Below, in pieces: positions 51,201 through 58,180 of a stretch of DNA of 64,000 nucleotides; positions within the stretch are counted from its first letter, which is position 1, and each line of letters begins with the position of its first letter. Below the pieces are notes generated by a model. The model made no database searches, was not told the DNA's origin, and worked only from the letters and a program-made list of their open reading frames with translations. The stretch is from Paucibacter sp. PLA-PC-4 (GTDB lineage: Bacteria > Pseudomonadota > Gammaproteobacteria > Burkholderiales > Burkholderiaceae_C). Made by a program: the position numbers and the translations under genes. Location: NCBI RefSeq assembly GCF_026241155.1, contig NZ_JAPFGP010000002.1, positions 248,001 to 312,000 of the forward strand. Direction: 5' to 3'.

Positions 51201-52691
51201 ATGAAGACAAAGTTCAAGCGTTGGCTCTATCTGCTGCATCGCTGGGCCGGCATCGCGCTGTGTCTGGTGATGGCGCTGTGGTTCCTGTCCGGCATGGTGA
51301 TGATGTATGTGGGCTATCCCAAGCTCACCTCGGCCGAGCAGTTGCAGGGGCTGGCACCGCTGCCGGCGCAGGGCTGCTGCGTGCCGCTGGAACAGGCGCT
51401 GCGGGCCGCCAGTGTGGACCGGGCGCCGACGCAGTGGCGGCTGAGCTCGGTGGCCGGAGCGCCTCGCTATCTGTTCAGCGATGCCCGTGGCAAGACCGTC
51501 GTGGCGGTCGATGCGCGCAGCGGCGCGCGCATCACCGGCGTGGACGAAGCCCAGGCCGTGGCGGCGGCTGCGCACTTCGCCGGCGACGGTGCGGCGGCGC
51601 GCAGCCTGGGTCCGGTGCAGGAAGATGCCTGGACCCATTCGCGTGCGCTCGACGCGCACCGGCCGCTGCACCGGGTGGCGGTCGAGGACGGCCGCTGGCT
51701 TTATGTCAGCGGCGTCAGCGGCGAGGTGGTGCGCGATGCCAGCCTGACCGAGCGGACTTGGGGCTGGCTGGGCGCCTGGCTGCACTGGCTCTACCTCTTC
51801 CGCGGCGGGGCGTTGAATGCCTGGTGGACCGATATCGTGATTTGGCTGTCGGTGGCCGGCGGCGCGCTGGGGCTCAGCGGCCTGGTGGTCGGCATCTGGC
51901 GCTGGCGCTTCAAGGGCCGCTACAAGAGCGGCTCGCGCTCGCCCTATCGCGGCCGGATGGCGCGTTGGCACCACATCCTCGGCCTGCTCGGCGGCACGCT
52001 GGCGCTGAGCTGGGTGCTCAGCGGCCTGCTGTCGATGAACCCTTGGAAGGTCTTCGAGGCGCAAGGGCTGAAGCCTGATCGTCAGGCCTACGCCGGCGGC
52101 CCGCTGCAGGCCGGCGCGGCGCCAGCGGCCGATCTGGTGCTGGCCCGGCTGGCCGAGCAGGGCTTCGAGGCGCGGCTGCTGGAGTGGCGCCGCATCGGCG
52201 GCACGCACTATGTCTGGGCTCAGAGCGCCAGCGGCGCGCGGCTGCTCGACGCGCGGGGCGATTTGGTGCCAGGTATTGACGAGGCGAGCCTGGTGGCGGC
52301 GGCCCGCGCCATGCTGCCCGGCGCTTCGCTGCTGCAGCGCCAGTGGTTGCGTGGCTACGATGCCCTTTACTACGCCCGCGAGGCCCACACGATGACCGGC
52401 CAGCGCGAACGCCCGCTGCCGGCGCTGCGCCTGGTCTTCGGCGATGCGCTGGCCCACCACATCGTGCTGGACCCGGCCAGCGGCGCCGTGCTGCAAGTCA
52501 GCAACAGCCGCCAGCGCACCGAGCGCTGGCTGTTCGCCTTTCTGCACAGTTTCGACCTGCCGCAGTTGCTGGCGCTGCGTCCGCTATGGGATGGCTGGAT
52601 GCTGATCTTCAGCCTGGCCGGACTGGGCTTGAGCCTGACGGGCGTGGTAATGGGCTGGCGCCGGCTTGCAATCCGGCGCCATGCCCTCTGA
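51201..52691 (+). CDS. PepSY-associated transmembrane protein
   Basis: A 496-residue inner-membrane protein. The first membrane helix (LLHRWAGIALCLVMALWFLSGMVMMYV) carries a conserved histidine, and later helices (LHWLYLFRG...WLSVAGGALGLSGLVVGIW, HHILGLLGGTLALSWVLSGLL and the C-terminal LMLIFSLAGLGLSLTGVVMGW) match the PepSY_TM family. Periplasmic loops contain PepSY-like segments. Such proteins, encoded beside TonB receptors, are candidate ferric-siderophore reductases. Two bases after the receptor stop, so cotranscribed. Confidence 0.88.
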   Translation: MKTKFKRWLYLLHRWAGIALCLVMALWFLSGMVMMYVGYPKLTSAEQLQGLAPLPAQGCCVPLEQALRAASVDRAPTQWRLSSVAGAPRYLFSDARGKTVVAVDARSGARITGVDEAQAVAAAAHFAGDGAAARSLGPVQEDAWTHSRALDAHRPLHRVAVEDGRWLYVSGVSGEVVRDASLTERTWGWLGAWLHWLYLFRGGALNAWWTDIVIWLSVAGGALGLSGLVVGIWRWRFKGRYKSGSRSPYRGRMARWHHILGLLGGTLALSWVLSGLLSMNPWKVFEAQGLKPDRQAYAGGPLQAGAAPAADLVLARLAEQGFEARLLEWRRIGGTHYVWAQSASGARLLDARGDLVPGIDEASLVAAARAMLPGASLLQRQWLRGYDALYYAREAHTMTGQRERPLPALRLVFGDALAHHIVLDPASGAVLQVSNSRQRTERWLFAFLHSFDLPQLLALRPLWDGWMLIFSLAGLGLSLTGVVMGWRRLAIRRHAL

Positions 52692-52724
52692 TAGGCTGCA
52701 GCGTCTGATCGGAGCCTTCCCACC

Positions 52725-53147
52725 ATGCACCTCGTCTGCCCCGCCTGTACCGCCACCAACCGCGTGCCAGAAGCCAAGCTCGAAGACCGGCCAGTCTGCG
52801 GCCGCTGCGGGGCCGAGCTGATGGCGGCGCGGCCGGTCGATCTCAATGACGCCAGCTTCGCCGCCTTTGTCGGCAAGACCGAGTTGCCGGTATTGGTGGA
52901 CTTCTGGGCCGACTGGTGCGGCCCCTGCAAGATGATGGCCCCGCATTTCGCCCAGGCTGCCGCCCAGCAGCCGCTGATCCGCTTCGCCAAGCTCGACACC
53001 GAGGCCAACCGGCAGACCGCAGCGGCCTACAACATCCGAAGCATCCCGACCCTGATGCTGTTTCAGGGCGGCCGCGAGGTCGCCCGTCAGGCCGGCGCGC
53101 TGAGCGCGGTGGATCTGCAGCGCTGGCTGCAGGCGCAGCTGCGCTAG
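52725..53147 (+). CDS. trxC: thioredoxin 2
   Basis: A 140-residue thioredoxin with an N-terminal zinc-binding domain: CPAC at 5-8 and CGRC about 20 residues later, then the thioredoxin fold with active site WCGPCK and the cis-proline segment IRSIPTLMLF. The zinc domain distinguishes TrxC from TrxA. It reduces disulfides in the cytoplasm, notably during oxidative stress. GGAG precedes the ATG. Single gene. Confidence 0.95.
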   Translation: MHLVCPACTATNRVPEAKLEDRPVCGRCGAELMAARPVDLNDASFAAFVGKTELPVLVDFWADWCGPCKMMAPHFAQAAAQQPLIRFAKLDTEANRQTAAAYNIRSIPTLMLFQGGREVARQAGALSAVDLQRWLQAQLR

Positions 53148-53318
53148 CGGCTCACCTTGCGATCGTGACGACCCCTTGGATCGGCGCCAATGCCGAGCTG
53201 ACTTGAACGAGCTCGCCGGCTGGAGAAATCCGCCTGCAGCAGGGCTGAGCAGGACAGGTGGGCCGCTGGCGCAATCCGGTACAAGCCGGCCGGCTGAGCA
53301 TGGGCCAGAATTCCGGTC

Positions 53319-53825
53319 ATGAGCAAGAAGTCCTCCCCCCATGTCAGCGAGACGCCGGCGACCCAGTTGCTGCGCCAGCACAAGATTGCGTTCAGCGAGC
53401 ATGTCTACGACTATGTCGAGCACGGCGGCACGGCCGAGTCGGCGCGGCAACTGGGCGTGCCGGAGCACGAAGTCGTCAAGACCCTGGTGATGCAGGATGA
53501 GAAAGCCCAACCGCTGATCGTGTTGATGCACGGCGACCGCCAGGTCAGCCTGAAGGAGCTGGCGCGCCAGATCCCCTGCAAGAAGGTCGAGCCCTGCAAG
53601 CCCGAGGTGGCTCAGCGCCACAGCGGCTACATGGTGGGCGGCACCTCGCCCTTTGGCACGCGCAAGGCGTTGCCGGTGTTCGTCGAGGCGACGATCCTTG
53701 ACTTGCCAAAGATTTGCATCAACGGCGGGCGGCGCGGCTATCTGGTTGGCATTGATCCGCGGGTCCTGCCCGACTTGCTGCCTCTGCGCAGTGTCCATTG
53801 CGCACTGGACGCCGATGCACAATAG
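53319..53825 (+). CDS. ybaK: Cys-tRNA(Pro)/Cys-tRNA(Cys) deacylase, YbaK/EbsC family
   Basis: A 168-residue editing enzyme. The conserved lysine and glycine-rich motifs are present in VVKTLVMQ, GDRQVSLKELAR, HSGYMVGGTSPFGTRKALPVFVE and INGGRRGYLVGI, all standard for YbaK, which removes cysteine from mischarged tRNA-Pro. Length agrees with the family. It is followed by plsY after only 6 bases, so the two are probably cotranscribed. Confidence 0.92.
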   Translation: MSKKSSPHVSETPATQLLRQHKIAFSEHVYDYVEHGGTAESARQLGVPEHEVVKTLVMQDEKAQPLIVLMHGDRQVSLKELARQIPCKKVEPCKPEVAQRHSGYMVGGTSPFGTRKALPVFVEATILDLPKICINGGRRGYLVGIDPRVLPDLLPLRSVHCALDADAQ

Positions 53826-53831
53826 CGGCCC

Positions 53832-54563
53832 ATGCAAGATACCCTCTACCCCCTGCTGGCCATCCTGGCCGGCTATCTGATCGGCTCGCTGTCCTTTGCC
53901 GTCATCATCAGCCGCGTGATGGGTCTGTCAGACCCGCGCAGCTACGGCTCGGGCAACCCCGGCGCCACCAATGTACTGCGCTCGGGCAACAAGGCCGCCG
54001 CCATTCTGACCCTGGTGTTCGATGCGCTGAAGGGCTATGTGCCGGTGCTGATGGTGCTGCTGTTCGGTTCCGACTTCGGCCTGAGCGAGGGCACGGCGGC
54101 CCTGGTGGGGCTGGCGGCTTTTCTGGGTCACCTGTGGCCGGTGTTCTTCCGCTTCGAGGGCGGCAAGGGAGTGGCCACGGCGGCCGGCGTGCTGCTGGCT
54201 ATCAACCCGCTGCTGGGGGCGGCCACCTTGGTCACCTGGCTGATCATTGCCTATTTCTCCCGCTACTCCTCGCTGGCTTCGCTGGTCGCGGCGGTGTTCG
54301 CTCCCTTCTATCAGATGCTGATTTGGGGCGCCGGCCCCATCGTGCTGTGCGCTGGCCTGATGGGTCTGCTCTTGATCTGGCGCCATGCTGCCAATATCAA
54401 GAAGCTGATGAACGGCACCGAGAGCAAGATCGGACAAAAGGCACAAGGTTCGGCCGCAGCGCCGCCGGCCGGCGCGAGCAAGAAGCACCCGCACGGCGAG
54501 GGCTCCAAGCCGCGCGGCCATTCTCATCATCACCCCTCCAAATCCAAGGACAACAAGCCATGA
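53832..54563 (+). CDS. plsY: glycerol-3-phosphate 1-O-acyltransferase
   Basis: A 243-residue inner-membrane enzyme that transfers acyl groups from acyl-phosphate to glycerol-3-phosphate, the first step of phospholipid synthesis. Conserved loops: [24 protein letters not shown] and [20 protein letters not shown], with five hydrophobic segments. It has a polar C-terminal extension of about 40 residues rich in Ala, Lys and His ([14 protein letters not shown]), which is unusual and could bind metal or be unstructured. The TGA overlaps the ATG of ridA (ATGA at 54560-54563). Confidence 0.93.
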   Translation: MQDTLYPLLAILAGYLIGSLSFAVIISRVMGLSDPRSYGSGNPGATNVLRSGNKAAAILTLVFDALKGYVPVLMVLLFGSDFGLSEGTAALVGLAAFLGHLWPVFFRFEGGKGVATAAGVLLAINPLLGAATLVTWLIIAYFSRYSSLASLVAAVFAPFYQMLIWGAGPIVLCAGLMGLLLIWRHAANIKKLMNGTESKIGQKAQGSAAAPPAGASKKHPHGEGSKPRGHSHHHPSKSKDNKP

Positions 54564-54907
54564 GCATTCAACGATTCGACGTCGGCGCCCGTATCTCCGA
54601 GATGGCCGTGCACAACGGTGTGGCCTATCTGGCCGGCCAAGTGCCCGACGACGCCAGCCAGGACATCACCGGCCAGACCGCCCAGGTGCTGGCTGCGATC
54701 GACAAGCTGCTGGCGCGCGCTGGCAGCGACAAGAGCAAGATCTTGCGCGCCGAAATTTTCATCAAGGACCTGGCCGACTTTGCCGGCATGAATGCCGCCT
54801 GGGACGCCTGGGTTGCCAAGGACAACGCGCCGCCGCGCGCCACCGTCGAGGCCAATCTGGCCCGGCCGGAATGGAAGGTCGAGATCGTCGTCACAGCGGC
54901 CGTCTGA
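54560..54907 (+). CDS. ridA: RidA family protein (enamine/imine deaminase)
   Basis: A 115-residue RidA/YjgF homologue, RRxR-like subgroup. Seen: [51 protein letters not shown] and [23 protein letters not shown], the last holding the arginine and glutamate that contact the carboxylate of the intermediate. It would hydrolyse reactive enamines derived from serine or threonine. Coupled to plsY by a 4-base overlap. It is the last chromosomal gene before the tRNA-Phe relic and the island. Confidence 0.9.
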   Translation: MSIQRFDVGARISEMAVHNGVAYLAGQVPDDASQDITGQTAQVLAAIDKLLARAGSDKSKILRAEIFIKDLADFAGMNAAWDAWVAKDNAPPRATVEANLARPEWKVEIVVTAAV

Positions 54908-54921
54908 ACGATCGAGTGGCG

Positions 54922-54971
54922 GGCTGATTGAAAATCCGCGTGTCGGTGGTTCGATTCCGCCCCAGCCACCA
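54922..54971 (+). tRNA. tRNA-Phe relic with deleted D arm
   Basis: The sequence from ATTGAAAATCCGC through CCACCA is that of a bacterial tRNA-Phe 3' part: anticodon GAA, variable loop GTGTC, T arm GGTGG-TTCGATT-CCGCC and acceptor 3' strand with CCA. Upstream, GGCTG (54922-54926), which pairs with the CAGCC of the 3' acceptor, is joined directly to ATTGAAAA, so about 26 bases covering the D arm and the 5' half of the anticodon stem are missing. The acceptor pairing is one base pair short too. Not a functional tRNA by ordinary rules. It marks the left border of the island. Confidence 0.7.
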
Positions 54972-54993
54972 TAAGAATCAAGCACTTAGCCCA
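54959..54993. repeat. attL-like direct repeat (copy 1)
   Basis: 35 bases shared with copy 2 at 61068-61103, beginning with the last 13 bases of tRNA-Phe and running through the common downstream segment AAGAATCAAGCACTTAGCCCA; the two copies differ by one inserted C. This is the usual structure of an integrase attachment site that uses a tRNA 3' end. Confidence 0.75.
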
Positions 54994-55012
54994 GCCGAAA
55001 GCTGGGCTTTTT
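54988..55012 (+). terminator. rho-independent terminator behind the tRNA relic
   Basis: An 8-bp stem, AGCCCAGC and GCTGGGCT, with loop CGAAA and a following TTTT. It lies 17 bases downstream of the CCA end, the normal position for a tRNA terminator. Confidence 0.85.
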
Positions 55013-55274
55013 ACTTTGTCCGACGCTCGTCTGACCATTGTGATGGTGGGCCACTGCGCCTGACTGCGCTCGACCCCTGCTTGATCCGTAGAACTGTGCG
55101 CGTGTTGAACGACCCATTGGAGTGCCTTTGCGCCTTTGCGGAGGGGCAAAACTACGCCCTCAACACTCGCCCCCGAGGCGTTCGCATGAAGCGTGGCGCG
55201 GTCGAAGGTCAGTCGCAGGAAACTGTGCCCTGCCCGGGTAAAGTCTGTGGCGTAGGACGCGCCTCTTCCCGGTC
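55013..55274. other. left end of island, no gene supported
   Basis: Between the terminator and the stop codon of hipA. A minus-strand frame of 398 codons overlaps this region but consists of the shadow of hipA and arginine/serine noise. No repeats of note. Confidence 0.4.
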
Positions 55275-56753
55275 CTATGCCAACAGGCGTGGCACCATCT
55301 CTGGTAGGACGATGTGCCGCAGCACACGAAGAAGCTTCAGTTGCTGCGCCCGCTCTGGCGCAGTAACTTGTGCGGCCGCCCCCCCCCCCTCCTGGACTAC
55401 AGGTTCGTCCCGGGCTTCGAGCGCCGGCAACTTGAACCCCTTGGCCTTGAGCTGGTCCATCAACCCCATTTCCCCCGGATATTGCTCGGCATAGACAGTA
55501 TCGAAGGCGACCAGCACCCGTGTGACGACTTCCTGGATTGTCCGAAGAGCGAGCCTTACCGGGAGGCCCAGTGTGGCCGCCGCTGCCAGAACCGCTTCCG
55601 GCGTGACTTGGTCGAAGCGAGTGACATCCTCTGACAGCCGCACGGCCAGCGGCACTGTCGGCCAATGCCCTTGCTCGTCTGCAAAGGCTCGGGTGTGATA
55701 GACGCCGGTTGCTAGCAGGTCGTAGTGCGGAGCGAGGTCTACCCGGCCTGGCGTTACCAAGAAGGAAAGGTTCTTTAGGTGGCAGTCGTCGTTGGCGACC
55801 AGCAGGTTGAAAACCAGCCACCGGAACAGCAGCACCGGAGTGGCCAGTTTGTTCTCACAGGCCTGCGACAGCTCGCGCAACTCCTCAACGCCGGTGCCGT
55901 ACTTGAACATCCGCGATTTGTTGAGCAGCTGGCAAGCGTCGATGACGTGCACCCGCTGCACGACAGGAGGTGTTGCACCCGTCTCGGCTGCGAACTCAGC
56001 GCGGTCGAACTTTCGGTCGAACCTCTCGATGGCGTACACCGGCTGGGGAACGTGCAGCAGTTCGACAGGCGGCGTCGTCAGCTTCGCGGCAGCGGCTAGT
56101 CGCATCGTGAGCCACTCCAGGTAAGTCGATGCCGGGTAGGTATCGATAGCTGGATGGTCGGGCTTGAGGATGTGAGTCGACGGCATCGAGCCTACCGGCT
56201 CGTACACGTCTTCGCCCTTCAGCACCGCCAACATCTTGTGCTGGGCGCCAGCCAGTGACATCCGCTTCGGTGAGTCCCGCGTGAGAGTCGTGCGAGGCAG
56301 GCCCAGGATGCGCCGGCTCAGTTCCTCGTACTGCAGGGGTTTGAGCTCAGGACGGACATCCGGTGTCTTTCCAGATGGCAGCAAGGTGAGCGAGCCCGCG
56401 GACTCAGCGCCTAGATACTCGAGCAGTGCAAACGCGTCGTCATGATTGCGCAGGTGAGCATCCGCCGTGATGAGCTCGCGCAGTTTCTCCTCCGGAAGCA
56501 GGTTGTCGAAGTACCACTGGACCGGGCGCAACGTCCCGCCGTCGCGATGGAGCAACTGGCTGCGAGGCAGCGCAGGTGACAGGTCGAAGCTGTCCGGCCG
56601 GTCCGCCCATTGCGGCAGATAGGCCAGCGCCCACAGGTCATTACCCTCATGCAGAGAGCCCAACTGCACTTGGTTGATGAAGATATCCAACTTCCGCCCA
56701 CCCTCGGGCAGTTCGGCGGCCTCGACAGGCACCCTGAGTGCGGTGTCAGGCAT
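55275..56753 (-). CDS. hipA: HipA family serine/threonine kinase toxin
   Basis: A 492-residue HipA homologue, longer than E. coli HipA (440). The N-terminal couple_hipA region leads to the kinase fold with SLAGAQHKMLAV (ATP-contacting loop), the catalytic NDDCHLKN at 321-328 (catalytic Asp323) and APHYDLLAT, which binds Mg. In E. coli, HipA phosphorylates glutamyl-tRNA synthetase and stalls growth. Near the C-terminus (about residue 460) there is an uninterrupted run of 11 G on the coding strand (55379-55389), encoding Gly-Gly-Gly, which is prone to slippage and would change the last 30 or so residues. hipB overlaps its start by 8 bases. Confidence 0.92.
   Translation of the reverse strand: MPDTALRVPVEAAELPEGGRKLDIFINQVQLGSLHEGNDLWALAYLPQWADRPDSFDLSPALPRSQLLHRDGGTLRPVQWYFDNLLPEEKLRELITADAHLRNHDDAFALLEYLGAESAGSLTLLPSGKTPDVRPELKPLQYEELSRRILGLPRTTLTRDSPKRMSLAGAQHKMLAVLKGEDVYEPVGSMPSTHILKPDHPAIDTYPASTYLEWLTMRLAAAAKLTTPPVELLHVPQPVYAIERFDRKFDRAEFAAETGATPPVVQRVHVIDACQLLNKSRMFKYGTGVEELRELSQACENKLATPVLLFRWLVFNLLVANDDCHLKNLSFLVTPGRVDLAPHYDLLATGVYHTRAFADEQGHWPTVPLAVRLSEDVTRFDQVTPEAVLAAAATLGLPVRLALRTIQEVVTRVLVAFDTVYAEQYPGEMGLMDQLKAKGFKLPALEARDEPVVQEGGGAAAQVTAPERAQQLKLLRVLRHIVLPEMVPRLLA
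55379..55389. repeat. homopolymeric C11/G11 tract inside hipA
   Basis: Eleven consecutive C on the plus strand, G on the coding strand of hipA. Tracts of this length are classical sites of slipped-strand mispairing. Confidence 0.8.
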
Positions 56754-57045
56754 CTGGGCCGACCTTCGAGTTCGCGGCGCGGCGTGCCTTGACCTTTTTC
56801 ATCTCCAGTTGGAAGGCTGAGGCGTCCGTCGGCTGCAATTCCAATGCCACCTTGACACCCAACTGCTGGAGCAGTTGCAGCACCTTGCCCATTTGCACTG
56901 TCGACTTGCCGTTCTCCAGGTCGGTCATGAACTGCTTGCTCACCCCCGCAGTGGAGGCGAAGTCGTCGATACGGATGCGCGCTCGCTTGCGCAAAGTTCG
57001 AATGGCAATACCGGCCTCGAGCACGGAGGTGAGCTGGATGTTCAT
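56746..57045 (-). CDS. hipB: HipB-like XRE antitoxin/repressor
   Basis: A 99-residue DNA-binding protein with a Cro/C1-type helix-turn-helix: IAIRTLRKRARIRIDDFASTAGVSKQFMTDLENGKSTVQMGKVLQLLQQLGVKVALEL. The order hipB-hipA and the 8-base overlap are standard. The start at 57045 is chosen because operator dyad O1 lies immediately upstream (57050-57069); the longer frame would run through two operators. HipB neutralises HipA and represses the operon by binding the four dyads upstream. Confidence 0.88.
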   Translation of the reverse strand: MNIQLTSVLEAGIAIRTLRKRARIRIDDFASTAGVSKQFMTDLENGKSTVQMGKVLQLLQQLGVKVALELQPTDASAFQLEMKKVKARRAANSKVGPDA

Positions 57046-57049
57046 TGAA

Positions 57050-57069
57050 ATTCCTATCCTCGTAGGAAT
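57050..57069. promoter_or_regulatory. hipBA operator O1
   Basis: ATTCCTA-N6-TAGGAAT, a perfect 7-bp inverted repeat, five bases upstream of the hipB ATG. First of four dyads at 51-bp intervals. Confidence 0.85.
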
Positions 57070-57100
57070 CATCTCTCCTTCGAGCGCCATAGTCAATCGA

Positions 57101-57120
57101 ATTCCTACATTCATAGGAAT
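57101..57120. promoter_or_regulatory. hipBA operator O2
   Basis: ATTCCTA-N6-TAGGAAT, identical arms to O1, start-to-start distance 51 bp from O1. Confidence 0.85.
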
Positions 57121-57151
57121 AACTGGAATCGGAGTGCTTCAGAAGGCCAAA

Positions 57152-57171
57152 ATTCCTACGATAAGAGGAAT
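57152..57171. promoter_or_regulatory. hipBA operator O3
   Basis: ATTCCTA-N6-GAGGAAT, one mismatch in the right arm, again 51 bp from O2. Confidence 0.8.
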
Positions 57172-57202
57172 TTCAAAGAAAAATAACGCGTGAGACATGG
57201 AA

Positions 57203-57222
57203 ATTCCTGCGAACGCAGGAAT
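57203..57222. promoter_or_regulatory. hipBA operator O4
   Basis: ATTCCTG-N6-CAGGAAT, perfect inverted repeat with both outer bases changed together (A to G and T to C), 51 bp from O3. The compensated change argues for selection on symmetry. Confidence 0.8.
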
Positions 57223-57342
57223 TGGTACATCACTCCGCCTCGTCCCTTCCATTCGCATCGCCTGTTGAACATCCCCTGCCTATACGGATAGTCGTTGGGT
57301 GCCGGTCACCGACCGGCGACGACGCCTTGAAAGGAAGTGCAG

Positions 57343-57567
57343 ATGCGCTCGTTGGTGTTCGTCACCGCCGCCGCGACACTGGCTGCTTTCCAATGGCCAA
57401 GCGTCGGAGCCGTGAGCTTCGCCGCCGGCCTCTGGACGGCACTGGCTGTTGGCTGCCACGATCCTTCACGATTCACCGCACTCTTTTTACCGCAGTGCGT
57501 GACCGCAGGAAGCTCACATCCGGTGGCGCAATGCGCAATGACACAAGCGGCCGACCGGGTCTTTTGA
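57343..57567 (+). CDS. small hypothetical exported protein
   Basis: A 74-residue frame with AAGGAAG five bases before ATG 57343 and a plausible signal peptide (MRSLVFVTAAATLAAFQWPSVGA). Three cysteines follow in the remaining 50 residues. It is divergent from hipBA across the operator array, so it could share regulation. No family recognised; could also be a chance frame. Confidence 0.4.
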   Translation: MRSLVFVTAAATLAAFQWPSVGAVSFAAGLWTALAVGCHDPSRFTALFLPQCVTAGSSHPVAQCAMTQAADRVF

Positions 57568-58180
57568 TGTGACCGAGTTCGCCGGAGGTGGGGAGTCGGG
57601 CGAAGGCGGATGCCGCCTGTAGCTGCGGCTGCGATGCGCCGCCGGTCAGGGGGGGGGGAGGGGCGTGGGGGCCCGGTTTGGATAAGCTCAGCGACTCTTC
57701 ATCGAGCTTGAAGGAGGTGGGCCCGATCAGGTAGCAGCCGGACGGGCCCGGTGCCGGTGCAGCTCAGGCGCAGTTGGCGGAATAGAAGACTTGGAGAAGT
57801 TCCCACATTACGGGAATCCTCTCAATTTTTCTATGCATTTTTGTACAAAGAGCGCTGTCGGGAGTTCCAGCAGTCACGCACATCCCACATGAAACCGCCG
57901 GCCTTGCGCGGCTGATCAGTGCGGCTTAGACGCGAACCCGCGATACCCAGCTACGTCTTTTATCCAACTTCCTTCCAAATTACAGTTTGTATTTGCAACA
58001 CTATTTCGCAATCAACTTTGGTTTCTATTCTTTTGAAATCAATTACTTATATGACATTCTGCGTCTCAGACGGCAATTGCCTTGGCGACTTTAACGTGCA
58101 ACAATTAAACGTCTAAAACGTGAAATACAACGTCGTCTTTTACGCCAATTGCCACAGCAACTCGGACGTGCCGTACCCAC
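57568..58180. other. 613-base noncoding stretch upstream of the Fic gene
   Basis: Contains a G10 tract at 57649-57658 within a G-rich segment, then an AT-rich part (about 57780-58140) far below the average GC of the window. GGCAATTGCC at 58072-58081 and a related GCCAATTGCC at about 58143-58152 flank several AACGT motifs and may form the regulatory region of the Fic gene. No convincing gene; the 65-codon frame at 57919-58116 lacks a ribosome binding site and has unusual composition. Confidence 0.45.

Noticed and set aside
49063-51210. 715-codon minus-strand open frame across the TonB receptor
   Set aside because: Antisense shadow of high-GC coding sequence; length alone is not evidence here.
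54922-54971. Functional D-armless tRNA
   Set aside because: Bacterial tRNAs keep the D arm; the anticodon stem has also lost its 5' half. Treated as a relic next to a recombination site.
57919-58116. 65-codon plus-strand frame in the AT-rich region before the Fic gene
   Set aside because: No ribosome binding site; composition reflects AT-rich regulatory DNA.
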